Below, in pieces: positions 10,901 through 20,500 of a DNA stretch of 64,000 bases. This stretch comes from Verrucomicrobiota bacterium. Lineage in GTDB: Bacteria > Verrucomicrobiota > Verrucomicrobiia > Opitutales > Opitutaceae. The notes below the pieces were generated by a model. That model did not search any database, had not been told where the DNA came from, and saw only the letters and a program-made list of their open reading frames with translations. How positions within the stretch are numbered: the stretch's first letter is position 1; every line of letters starts with the position of its first letter. Both the position numbers and the translations under genes were made by a program. The stretch lies in contig JAUWBD010000001.1 in NCBI GenBank assembly GCA_030605125.1, positions 62,001-126,000 on the forward strand, read 5' to 3'.

Positions 10901-11600
10901 CGAGGGCGCCCTCTCGCTGGCCGCCGCCAGCCGCCCGTCGGCGTCCCGCATCGCCATTCCCTACGCCAAGATCTTCGCCGGCAACGCCCGCGGCCTCGGT
11001 ATCGACGGAGAGGATACGGAGTGGAACCCCTCCATTCCGCGCCACACCCTGTCCGATGCGGGCGCGCCCGTCGCCGACCTGCGGCTGCGCCGCGACGGCG
11101 GCGCCCTCCACGTGATCGCCGACATCCTCTCTCCCGCTCCGCTCCAGGCGGGCGAAGGGCTGGACATCGCCTTCGCCCGCTCCGAGCAGGCGCCCCCGGT
11201 CGTGATCTCCCTCCGTGCCGACGGCAAGAAGCCCGGCCCCCGCTCCACCTGGTCCGGCACCGCCACCATCACGCGCGGCGGAAAAAGCGAGAAGGCCCCC
11301 GGGATCGAAATCGCCACGACCCGCCGCTGGCGCGATCTCGGCTACCGGATCGAGGCCTCCATCCCGCTCTCTCTTCTGCCCGAGTTCACCGAACCCGTCT
11401 CCCAAACCTTCCGCCGGGCCAACGCCACCGCGCCCCAGAGCCGCACTGGCACCACCGGCGACGTCACCGAGATACTGCCGGACCTGCGTGCCCCGCTCTT
11501 CGGCAACCTCCGCGTGATTCGCGTGATCGGCGGTGAACCTACGACCGCGCGCCTCGCCCCCACAGGCCTGGTGCCGACCGACCTGCAGGCCGCTCCCTAG
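7920..11600 (+). CDS. Large secreted protein: CBM9-like N- and C-termini, FlgD-like Ig, NHL/SMP-type beta-propeller
   Basis: Signal peptide MFTLPRLLALAALAASAALA; APTLDGRPAEWTSLP (CBM9-like); GRLTVNILDRDGWILRELVLAEKKKAGRHEIRWDGRDRYGDLLPPGDYRWKA (FlgD-like); VFVSDLGDSQQIKKFTRDGKPLATFG (propeller). Confidence 0.75.
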   Translation: MFTLPRLLALAALAASAALASPYDVAPLAPAPTLDGRPAEWTSLPALALSGDRGPASVRLAHDSTHFYAFVEVADPSPLRNSAAQPQEMLKGGDAVALYFNHPDTGPQRVILGKLEGETLIYVHRPRSEVKQPHVFSSPVGSVAFDYVGPLADARAAFHTTREGYSAEIALPWSSLGFRSPPAAFGFDLQVIYSDPAGSHNVGFAWLHATNSPGHTVEDLPSEAALYPDTWGRAVLADGVARAGSAPLPSAPQAPAPAAGETIVLDLPREGRLTVNILDRDGWILRELVLAEKKKAGRHEIRWDGRDRYGDLLPPGDYRWKAILFDGMGTRFAGSVGNSARPPFRTADGRGSLGGQHGPQGVVAADSGGVYIGGGLQEGEPSFRKIDPKTGVSLWKRGPGGFQGVIAVAADEGFTALISTKGRNPHRTAALALVNPDSGSTLRIGSRTEIDLDDIPSGRPEVPGLVIAGGRAIYSNTAAKNLGVIRLADGQRLPSIPLDASGLARLDEHTLLACVGTSIVRLDLRTGATTPVVTGLAAPRAIAVEPGTGNVFVSDLGDSQQIKKFTRDGKPLATFGPAGGKPRSMPVYDPMAFREVTGLAFAADGTLWMKETHHTPKRFVRITADGKWIEDFCGPVAYNVFGPDLDDVSTIYYNPSPKTSSVFIETRVDYAGYAADPARPGNWKITALHDLALGADGESANPLLEEVAKNGYGHVIAFKAEGGRRFLFRLSKFNRASAPDGAGLWVWEKDRWLPFAFLSADEKRGGLSWRDLNGDGLVQENERFAPAAYDRFAWIDRDLSLHGTQGRHRPAKIDAAGLPVFADGTFTPYAAPGEPALQGSNVFVSHQRDGAVYYAINHGPHRHNSFWDRATENRVVKIADGKVQWITGRNDPRDHFTSFSTMSGIAGVVDDILLVHNVEPSTFIGYTTDGMLLGNVAADPDGSKPGVGGTAIYIEHFTGLFLKDEPTGRRLLFYVVSGDDRVVEVTGPGRVERFEGALSLAAASRPSASRIAIPYAKIFAGNARGLGIDGEDTEWNPSIPRHTLSDAGAPVADLRLRRDGGALHVIADILSPAPLQAGEGLDIAFARSEQAPPVVISLRADGKKPGPRSTWSGTATITRGGKSEKAPGIEIATTRRWRDLGYRIEASIPLSLLPEFTEPVSQTFRRANATAPQSRTGTTGDVTEILPDLRAPLFGNLRVIRVIGGEPTTARLAPTGLVPTDLQAAP

Positions 11601-11745
11601 TGACCCGAGCTCCCATGGCCCGATCAAGCCGCGGCTCCTGATAGTGTTTCCATTGTGTCATGCTGGGCCGCCGCGCCGCAAATCCGCATCGTTTGCGTCA
11701 ACCCGGCCCCTCCCCCGCTTGATCCGGCGGCCTTCCTCTACCCCC

Positions 11746-14700
11746 ATGAATCGCCTCCCTCCTGCGCGCGGCTTCGCGCTGATCGTCACCATCGTGCTGG
11801 TCGCGATGCTGGTGTTGGTGCTGGTCGGTCTGGCCACCTTTACCCGGGTCGAGACGACCGTGGCCGCCAACTCGCAGACGCAGCAGCAGGCGCGGCAAAA
11901 CGCGCTGATGGCCATGAACGTCGCGATCGGCCAGCTTCAGAAACACGCCGGCCCGGACCAACGCGTCACCACCACCGCCGACCTGGTCGCCTCCACCGAC
12001 AAGTCCGGCAACGCCACGCCCGCCGCCCTCTATCCCGCGCAGGCGCCGCGCATCGCCGTGCAGCCCGGTGCCCGCCACTGGACCGCCGCCTGGGGCAACA
12101 ACGAGCAAAACATTGGCTACAACCTGCGCCCCGACCAAATCCCGCCCACCGCCGGCAACCGCCGTGGCGTCACCCCCGCCCTGCTCAACTGGCTCGTCAG
12201 CGGCAACGAATCCGCCGCCTTCTCCGCCAGCGGCACCCTCGGCGGCGTAACCGCCGGCTCCGGCCTGTCCTTCCGCCCCGACGATCCTGTCGATTTGTCC
12301 GATCCGTCCAACCCCACGATCAACGGCTCCGCCGCCGTCCTCCTCGTGGGGCCCAACTCCGTCGGCACTCATGCCGCCGCCGCCCAGGACTACGTCGTCG
12401 CTCCTCTGGTCGAAATCAGCGCCGAGGTCCCCGGCCTCGCCGCAGCGGCCCCCATCGGCCGCTACGCCTGGTGGGTCGGCGACGAGGGCGTGAAAGCCCG
12501 CGTGAATCTCCAAAACGGCTACCAGCAAAGCGGCCAGTCATCCGACCAGATCCACAGCTTCCTCACGGCGCAGCGCTCCGGCGTGGAGTTCACGGATTTC
12601 ACCGCTCCCGGTGCCACCCCGGCCACGCCGCTCGGCTCCGCCTACGACTTTACCTCGCCCGCCCTCGGAAAAATCCTGTCCGGCCCTCAGCTCCCCTTCC
12701 TCGCCGCCGACAACACCGCCCGCGACCGCCTCTCCGACGCCGTCAAACACCGCTTCCACGACCTCACCCTCCACTCCCGCGGCGTCCTCTCCGACACCTA
12801 CGCCGGTGGCCTCAAAAAGGACCTCACCGCCGACATCGCCGACACCTCCTCCAACTTCTCCTACCGCCCGGCCGACAACGCGCCGGTCTTCACGCCCCTT
12901 TCCGGCGCCGAGGCCTACCTCCCCACCTGGGGCCACTTCCGCACCTGGGCCCGCACCCATCCCGGTATGGGCGGCGAGATCGCCCCGACGCCCGCCTCCG
13001 ACACCGCGGCCGGCATCGGCCCGGTCCTCCAGTATTCGGCCCTCGGATACGACCTGCGGGTGCATTCGGACCGCTCGGTTCGCGTCGCCGTCTTCCCCGT
13101 CGTCGCGCTCTACAACCCCTACCCGGTCGCCATCGCGGCCGCCCGCTACGATTTCGGCTTCAAGCTCACCGCCAACGCCCGCATGACCATCCAGACCGCC
13201 GCCCGCGGCGACCCGATCAACTGGGTCCGTCGGGGCGAAATCGACTGGGGCGTCCCCGAAATCCGCCCCGACAACTCCACCGGCACGCAAAGCAACGACT
13301 TCGTCTTCACGGTGGACGGACAGACCATCCCTCCCGGCGAGTCCCACATCTATTACCTCGCCGACAGCGCGTCCGGAAATCCCTACAGCCCCGGCTTGGT
13401 CCTCACCCGCGCCCCCGCCGGCGAAACGGCCAACCCGCTGAACTACGTTTACCTCCCCGGCACCCTCGTCCTCGACGCGGAGGTGATCATCACCGACCCC
13501 GCTCCCAGCGCCGAGGATCCGAACCCGACGCCGACCTCCCACCTGCTCCGCGTCCTGACCACCCAGACCGGCGACAGCCCGGGCACCACCAGCAGCCAGT
13601 GGGGCCAAGGCAACGCCCCCTTCGCCACGGTCACCCTCGCCCGCGAAGGCGGAGTCAACAACTCCGCCGCGTGGTTCCAGCGCAGCCGCGTGTTCACCGG
13701 CATCTCGGGTGTCGCCCGCTCCCAGCTCCTGAAGTTCGACAACGATATTCAGCCCGCCAACTTCACCATGGCCACGGCCGACCCGCTGTTCCGCATCTCC
13801 AAAACGGAAAACTGGGCGGACGAGACGCAAGGCCCCCGCGGCGCGCTCCGTTTCTCCGTGCGCAACACCAGCAGCGGCGACTACAACGCCGCCGACCGCA
13901 CCGGCATGCCGCAGATCTCGACCATCTGGCTCCGCCACTCGAATTTCCGCGCCCCCTACGGCCAGCTGAGTTCCAGCGAGGCGAACGCCCCCCGCACCCT
14001 CAACCGCCGCGGCAACATGATCGCCGGCGCCACCTTGGCCAACGACAGCGTCTCGACGCGCAACGTCATCCTGTTCCCCCGCGCCCACGAGTTCGCCCTC
14101 GGCATGGCCGGCACGCTCGATGCCGGCAACCCCGCCCGCCTCGCCACCTTCTTCGACATCCTCGAGGGGCCCGAGTCGCTTCTCTCCCTCGGCCAGCTCC
14201 AGCACGTGCCCTGGGCCCGCTACTCCTTCCACACCAGCTACCCCTTCGCCAACTCGATGGCCGAGCTGCGCATCCCGCGCCCCACCCACTACCGGACCAA
14301 CAATGTCGCCCGCCCGGAAACCACCCCCGCGGTGACCGACCCCACCTACGATCTCTCCTGGCACCTCAACCGCGCGATCTGGGATCGCTACTTCCTCTCC
14401 ACCGCGCCCGCCTCGCTCACCCAGGCCGCCATCGATTCCGGCGCTCCCTTGCCCAACTCCCGGCTCCGCTACTTCGCCACCGGCGGCGCGACCTCGCCCC
14501 AGCTCGCCCACGTGCGGCACAGCTCCTCCGCCCCGGGCTCGGCCTACGACCGCGCCGCCGCCAACCTGCTCAACGCCGGCGCCTTCAACATCAACTCCAC
14601 CTCGGAACAGGCCTGGCGCGCCGTGCTCTCCGGCACCCGCGGAATTCCGCAGGACAACGCGTATTCATTTTCCGGCGACAACGTGGACGAGATCATCCCC

Positions 14701-15531
14701 TTCGCCCGCTTCTCGCGGTCCCTGCGTCGCGATGTTTCCCCCACCGGCCTCTACCCCGCCGTGGACACCACCATGGTCATCGACACCGCCAACTTCGCCC
14801 GCAGCTTCTATCACGGCAACCGGGGCCTCCGCCTTCCCGATATCCGCAACACCGCGTCCACGAATGACAGCGCGGAAAACCTCGTCCGCGAGCTCGCCCG
14901 CACCATGGTCGCCCAAGTCCGCACCCGCGGCCCCTTCCTCTCCCTCGCCGATTTCGTCAACCGCTCCATGTCCGACACGCCCCACGAGCTCGGCATCAAG
15001 GGCGCGCTCCAATCCGCGATCGACAACATGGCGTCCTCCCAGGCCAACCCCTTCGAGCAATGGCGCACCGCGTCGAATCTGGCCCTATCCCATAACTCCT
15101 ACTACCAAAACGACGTCAGCGCCTACGCCTATCCGGATTGGGACCCCGAGCACTTCATCGGCGGCACCATCGCCACCCTCCAAGACAACCCCGAACGCAG
15201 CGCCTTCCGCCTCCAATACGCCCACGCCCCGAAATACCTCACCCAGGCCGACGTGCTCTCGACCATCGGCCCCGCGCTCTCCGCCCGCTCCGACACCTTC
15301 ACCATCCGCAGCTACGGCGAGGTCCTCGATCCCGTGAACTCCACCGCGGACAACCCCGTCGTCATCGGCCGCGCCTGGTGCGAGGCCGTCGTGCAACGTG
15401 TGCCTGACTACGTCGGAGGCGAAGCACCCGAGACCTCGCTCGCCGATCTGCCCGCCGCCTCTCCCAGCCGCACCTTCGGCCGCCAGTTCCGCATCGTGTC
15501 ATTCCGTTGGCTATCCCCATCCGACCTATGA
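11746..15531 (+). CDS. Pilin-like/PilX-type protein, probable Verru_Chthon cassette protein A family
   Basis: N-term MNRLPPARGFALIVTIVLVAMLVLVLVGLATFTRVETTVAANSQTQQQARQNALMAMNVAIGQLQKHAGPDQRV, size 1261 aa; first ATG with pilin-like N-terminus is at 11746. Confidence 0.7.
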   Translation: MNRLPPARGFALIVTIVLVAMLVLVLVGLATFTRVETTVAANSQTQQQARQNALMAMNVAIGQLQKHAGPDQRVTTTADLVASTDKSGNATPAALYPAQAPRIAVQPGARHWTAAWGNNEQNIGYNLRPDQIPPTAGNRRGVTPALLNWLVSGNESAAFSASGTLGGVTAGSGLSFRPDDPVDLSDPSNPTINGSAAVLLVGPNSVGTHAAAAQDYVVAPLVEISAEVPGLAAAAPIGRYAWWVGDEGVKARVNLQNGYQQSGQSSDQIHSFLTAQRSGVEFTDFTAPGATPATPLGSAYDFTSPALGKILSGPQLPFLAADNTARDRLSDAVKHRFHDLTLHSRGVLSDTYAGGLKKDLTADIADTSSNFSYRPADNAPVFTPLSGAEAYLPTWGHFRTWARTHPGMGGEIAPTPASDTAAGIGPVLQYSALGYDLRVHSDRSVRVAVFPVVALYNPYPVAIAAARYDFGFKLTANARMTIQTAARGDPINWVRRGEIDWGVPEIRPDNSTGTQSNDFVFTVDGQTIPPGESHIYYLADSASGNPYSPGLVLTRAPAGETANPLNYVYLPGTLVLDAEVIITDPAPSAEDPNPTPTSHLLRVLTTQTGDSPGTTSSQWGQGNAPFATVTLAREGGVNNSAAWFQRSRVFTGISGVARSQLLKFDNDIQPANFTMATADPLFRISKTENWADETQGPRGALRFSVRNTSSGDYNAADRTGMPQISTIWLRHSNFRAPYGQLSSSEANAPRTLNRRGNMIAGATLANDSVSTRNVILFPRAHEFALGMAGTLDAGNPARLATFFDILEGPESLLSLGQLQHVPWARYSFHTSYPFANSMAELRIPRPTHYRTNNVARPETTPAVTDPTYDLSWHLNRAIWDRYFLSTAPASLTQAAIDSGAPLPNSRLRYFATGGATSPQLAHVRHSSSAPGSAYDRAAANLLNAGAFNINSTSEQAWRAVLSGTRGIPQDNAYSFSGDNVDEIIPFARFSRSLRRDVSPTGLYPAVDTTMVIDTANFARSFYHGNRGLRLPDIRNTASTNDSAENLVRELARTMVAQVRTRGPFLSLADFVNRSMSDTPHELGIKGALQSAIDNMASSQANPFEQWRTASNLALSHNSYYQNDVSAYAYPDWDPEHFIGGTIATLQDNPERSAFRLQYAHAPKYLTQADVLSTIGPALSARSDTFTIRSYGEVLDPVNSTADNPVVIGRAWCEAVVQRVPDYVGGEAPETSLADLPAASPSRTFGRQFRIVSFRWLSPSDL

Positions 15532-16256
15532 AACCATTTCTCTGCGTCGCCCTTGCGCTGGCGTTCGCCTTTGTCGCCCGGCTCGACGCGCAAACCGCGA
15601 CCGCCCGCTCCTTCCGCGTCGTCACCACGGTCGGGGCGATCAGCGATCTCAAGTTCGACCGCGGCCCGCGCGATACCGTCTCGCTCCTCATCCGCAGCAC
15701 GCTCTCCGATCCCATCCTGCTCTCCGGCGCCCGCACCGTGGAGCTCTACCGCGAGATTCCGCCGCCTCCCGGCAGCCCGCCCGACGCCCAACCCACCCGC
15801 CAGACCGTGGTCACGCTCGTCTTCCCCGAATCGATGCGCCGCGCGATCGCCGTCGTCGCCCCCACCTCCCCGACCACCTACGGTGCGATGGTATTTGACG
15901 ACGACCACGACACGCACCCCGCCGGCACGCTCAAGGTCTTCAACCTCTCCGCGATGAACGCCGCCCTGAAGGTCGGGCGCGAGGTCCGCTCCATCCCGGC
16001 CGGCCAGACCGCGCTCGCCCCCTACCCTCCGGGAAAAACGCTCATCCAACTCGCCGTGCAACGCGGCGACAGCTGGCCCATCGCGATGGACAAAGGCCGC
16101 ATCTCCCGTCCCAACCTCCGCGCCTACCTTTTCGTCTTCAACTATCGCCACGATCCCTCGCTCCACGACGAAGGCCCCCCGCCGCCCGCTCTCGTCCGCT
16201 TCCACACCGAAAGCGTTCCGTCCCCCGAAGCCAAAGGGCTGGCCCTGCTGCGCTGA
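15528..16256 (+). CDS. Secreted hypothetical protein, translationally coupled to upstream gene
   Basis: ATGA overlap with stop of the upstream CDS; signal peptide MKPFLCVALALAFAFVARLDAQ. Confidence 0.65.
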   Translation: MKPFLCVALALAFAFVARLDAQTATARSFRVVTTVGAISDLKFDRGPRDTVSLLIRSTLSDPILLSGARTVELYREIPPPPGSPPDAQPTRQTVVTLVFPESMRRAIAVVAPTSPTTYGAMVFDDDHDTHPAGTLKVFNLSAMNAALKVGREVRSIPAGQTALAPYPPGKTLIQLAVQRGDSWPIAMDKGRISRPNLRAYLFVFNYRHDPSLHDEGPPPPALVRFHTESVPSPEAKGLALLR

Positions 16257-16273
16257 GTTCGGCCGCCTCTTCC

Positions 16274-17497
16274 ATGAACATCCTCCGCCTCCGCCGTCTG
16301 TTTTTTGTCGTGTCGTTTTCCCTCGCCGCCGCCGCGACGACGCTCGCCGCTCCGACCGTCACCGACTTCCACGCCCGCGCCGAGCAACGCGAACCGCTCT
16401 CCGTCGTCTTCTTCGGCGGCTCCATCACCTGGGGCGCCAACGCCTCCGACCCGCAGCGCACCAGCTATCGCGGCCGCATGATGACTTGGCTGCGCGAAAA
16501 ATACCCGCGCACGCCCATCACCTTTCACGACGCCGCCATCGGCGGCACCGGCTCCCAGCTCGGCATGCATCGCCTCGAGCGCGACGTCCTCGCCCACCGG
16601 CCCGACCTCGTCTTCCTCGACTTCACCGTCAACGACAACGCCGAGGGCACCGACCTCCCCCCGCTCGCCTCCTACGAACACATCGTCCGCCGCCTGCTCG
16701 CCGACGACATCGCCGTCATGCCCGTGCTCATGGCCTTCCGCGGACACGTCGATAAACCCGACCTCCCCCTCCCGCCCCGCCACCAAGCCCACCTCAAGAT
16801 CGCCGCCGCCTACGGCCTCCCCGCCGCCAACACCATCGAGCACGTTCGCGCCGCCATCGTCCGCGAAAGCCTCGATCCCCGCCGCGATCTCTGGAACATC
16901 GGGGGCGACGCCGCCCACCCCGGCGACGAAGGCTACCGGCTCCTCTTCGAGGCGGTGCGCGATCGCTACGAGGCCGCCCTCGCCGCCCCCATCCCGACGA
17001 CCATTCCCTCCGAGAGCGTCTTCGAAAACCTCTACAGCAAAACCACCCGCCTCATCCTCGCCGACAATCTCCCCGCCGGCTGGACCCGCCAAAAAACCTA
17101 CCGCACCGCCCTCTGGTTCGACGGCCTCTCCTCCCGCTGGATGGGCGACGTCGCCACCGCCTCCGCCAAACACAAATCCGGCGCGATCGAGCTGGAGTTC
17201 GAAGGCTCGCAAATCGGCTTCTTCGGCGAGCGCAACGGCCTCTCCCCCGCCGTCAAAATATGGATCGACGGCCAGCCCGTCCAGCGCCCCCGCGCCGAAC
17301 CCGGCGACACCCTCTGGCCCACCGACACCGCCCGCTTCGCCCCGCCCAAAAAAGGCACCGGCAACCTTTTCCTCTGGCAGCTCATCTCCAACACCCTTCC
17401 CGAAGGCAAACACACCCTCCGCATCGAACCCGTCTGGGAGGGCGCCGACAAAGACGCCGAGCTTCGCATCGAGAGCATCTGCTTCGCCGGCCGCTAA
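16274..17497 (+). CDS. Secreted SGNH/GDSL hydrolase (esterase) with C-terminal accessory domain
   Basis: Signal peptide; VVFFGGSITWGANASD, FLDFTVNDNAEGTD, DAAHPGDEGYRLL. Confidence 0.8.
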   Translation: MNILRLRRLFFVVSFSLAAAATTLAAPTVTDFHARAEQREPLSVVFFGGSITWGANASDPQRTSYRGRMMTWLREKYPRTPITFHDAAIGGTGSQLGMHRLERDVLAHRPDLVFLDFTVNDNAEGTDLPPLASYEHIVRRLLADDIAVMPVLMAFRGHVDKPDLPLPPRHQAHLKIAAAYGLPAANTIEHVRAAIVRESLDPRRDLWNIGGDAAHPGDEGYRLLFEAVRDRYEAALAAPIPTTIPSESVFENLYSKTTRLILADNLPAGWTRQKTYRTALWFDGLSSRWMGDVATASAKHKSGAIELEFEGSQIGFFGERNGLSPAVKIWIDGQPVQRPRAEPGDTLWPTDTARFAPPKKGTGNLFLWQLISNTLPEGKHTLRIEPVWEGADKDAELRIESICFAGR

Positions 17498-17500
17498 ATC

Positions 17501-17540
17501 CCTTTTCGTTTCTTTCGTGTGTTTCGTGGCTAAACAAATT
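17501..17540. repeat. Intergenic periodic element, TTTCGT phrase family
   Basis: CCTTTTCGTTTCTTTCGTGTGTTTCGTGGCTAAACAAATT; TTTCGT three times at ~9-10 bp spacing; fills the intergenic gap. Confidence 0.7.
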
Positions 17541-17548
17541 TCGCCTTC

Positions 17549-20500
17549 GTGACCCTGCCCGACCTCCACGCCGCCCTCGCCTCCGGCCACCTCGAGATCG
17601 CCCGCCGCATCGGCCGCGCCCTCGTCGCCGACCCCGCGACCCACAGCGCCGACACCGTCCTTGGCCTCCACGACGCCCTCGCCGCGCTCACCGACTTCCG
17701 CGAGGCCTCCGCCCTTCTCGACACCCACGCCTCGCTTCTCCGGGCCCGCCCCTTCGACGTCGTCCTCCGCCTCGCCGAGAACGCCCAAACCCTCGCCGCC
17801 GAGACCCACTACCGGATCTCCGACGAGGCCGCCGCCGGCCTCACCATCGACGAATACCTCGTCAAATACCGCGCCCTCGCCGACCACCGCTTCGCCGAGG
17901 CGATCCGCCTCGCCGACACCCCCGCTCTGGTCGCGCAACTCCAGGCCGCCGCCACCCGCTGCAAACGCAAGCTCCCCGCCCTCCCCGACCCGCCCCCGGC
18001 CTCCGCCGAAGTCTCGCCCACCCCGGCCTCCGTATCCGCCGGATCCCTACACGGCCGCCTCGTTCTCCCCGACGGCTCTCCCGCGGCCCAAGTCGTCGTC
18101 ACCCTCGGCCTCGCACCCGAGATCGTCCACGCCGACCCCGCCACCTACCAATCCGACGAGCCCCACTACCGCCCGAAAATCGGCGAACTGCGCGCCCTCA
18201 AAACGACCAGCTCCGCCGACGGCTCCTTCGCCTTCGCCGACGTCCCCGCCGGCACCCACGACTTCCTCGCCGTCACGCTCGACCCTGAGCGCCACGCCAT
18301 CCCCACGCGCTTCGTCGCGCGCGGCTTGGTCGTCTCCTCCGATCGCGCCACCGATACCGGCCCGCTCACCGTCAACGAATGGCGCAGCGCCCCCGCCGCG
18401 CCCTACGCGAGCCCGCATCCCGACATGCTCTCCGCCGACGGCCACACTTGGCGCAAGCTCTCGGATACTCGCCTCCACAACCCGTTCTACTACGAGTTCC
18501 GCCGCCAGGCCCTGCGCCTCCCGCTCCCCGCCGGCCTCGATCCCACGACGCACGCGCTTCGCGTCGAGATCACGCCCGGCCGCGCCGAGCCCTTCCAGAT
18601 CATCGAGCGCGAAGTCCTCCTCTTCACCGGCCTCCCGCAACGCACCAATCTGTCCGTCGCCCTCTTCGCCGCCGACGCCGCGCAACTCCCGGCCCCCTCG
18701 CCCGCCGCCGGCGTCACCCTCACCGAGGAATCTGCCGCCGTGTGGCTCCTCGATACCGGCCGCGCCCGCTTCCGCCTCGCCGGCCCCGCCGCCGCGCTCG
18801 ACGCCGCGCCCATCCTCGCCGTCCAGGGCCCCGACCAACGCTGGCGCGGACAAGGTCGCCTCATCCTCCCCGTCGGCCTCACCGTTTCCTCGCGCGACAC
18901 CTCCGTCCTCACCCGCGGCCCGCTCTTCGTCGAGCTGCGCACCACGCTCCGCCTCTCCAACGGCGCCGACTACGTATTCACATTTTCCGCACACGCCGGC
19001 GAGCCCTTCCTCGGCGTCCGAGAAACCTCGCCCGACGTCCCCGGCGCCGCCTTCGAGTTTTCGCTCGCCGAGTTCTCCGGCGGCCGCGGCTTCCTCCACT
19101 GGACGCCCGAAAAGCCCTTCGGCTCCCGCCACTGGTGGAGCTTGGAGAAAAAAGACGCGCTCATCGCCCGTCTGCCCGAGCAGGTCCCGTGGTGGATTCC
19201 GCCGCAGGGCTTCGCCTATGCGCTCAGCCCCGACAGCATCCGAGAACGGGACTTCATCGGCGTCATGAGCCTGCGCCGCGGCGAATGGATCGACCGTGAG
19301 TTCAACCGTCTCGCCCAGGGCCCGATGGACGCCGACGGCTCCGAAAACCGCGAACTCGACTGGCCCTTCCCCGAGATGGTCGGCTCATCCATCTCCATGA
19401 TCACCGGCCACACCACGGCAGGCGGCGACGTGTTCTTCCGCTTCGGCTGCTTCGACGGTGAGCGCCAATGGGGCCTCTACGTCGGCGAGGTCGGGGCCAA
19501 CACCGGCCTCGAAAAAGAAATCGGCCTCGTCCAGCACGCCTACTCCTCGCCGCGCCTCCAGGAGTTCAAGGATTGGCACTTTGACGTGCCCGACGCCCAC
19601 GCCCGCCCGCACGTCGTCGCCTCGCGCGACTCCCTGCCGCACCTTCGCGCCAAGACCCGCCACCCGCTCCTCGGCAAAGTCTGGGAAAAAATCCGCGCCG
19701 GCATCGTCCCCGGTCCCGCCGGCGGGCTCACCTTCGCCGTCGAGGCCGACCCCGTCGTCGCCTGGCGCCGCCGCCTCGAGCTCGTGCGCATCGCCGAGAT
19801 CCAGGCGCGCAAGGTCCTGCTCGGTCGCGACCGTGGCGACGCCTACTCGCCCGTCATGGGCCGCCCGATCACGCCTTGGGCCGAGGAATACGACCTGCTC
19901 GCCGCCTCCGGCGTGTTTGACGCCGAGGAGGAGCGCACCCTGCGCGCCTACTTCATCCTGATGGGCCACATGTTCATGGAGCCTGACTTCATGAACTTCC
20001 AGTTCAACGCGCGTAACGCCAACTTCGAGGCCGACCGCACCGACATCGTCGGCGCCGTCGGCCTGGTATTCGACGGCCATCCCGACGCCGATAAGTTCCT
20101 CAACCACGTCATCGCGCTGACCAAAAAATCGCTGCTCGTTTACTGCACGCCCGGCAGCGGCAAGTGGTATGAAAACCCCGCCTGCTACTACCTCCAGGCG
20201 TCGAAGTGCCGGATGAACCTCGTCTATCACCTGGTGCGCCACGGTCGCATCCGGCTCGACGAGATTCCGCGCCTCAAAGACTTCCTCCGCTGGGGCATCG
20301 TGCTGCTTCAGCCCCCCACGCCCGTCGCCTACGCCGTCATGCGCGACGGCGGCGGCGCGGAGGTCTTCGACCGCGTGGAGAAAATCCGCCGCGTCCCGCC
20401 CATCGGCGACCACGCCTCCATCGGCCGCTGGATTCCCGAGCACTACGCCACCATCGGCAAACTCTTCCAGGACCTCGACCCCGCCTTCGCCCGCGAACTC

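Noticed and set aside
12538-14520. 660-aa minus-strand ORF inside the pilin-like gene
   Set aside because: Composition typical of antisense reading of high-GC coding DNA; no motifs.
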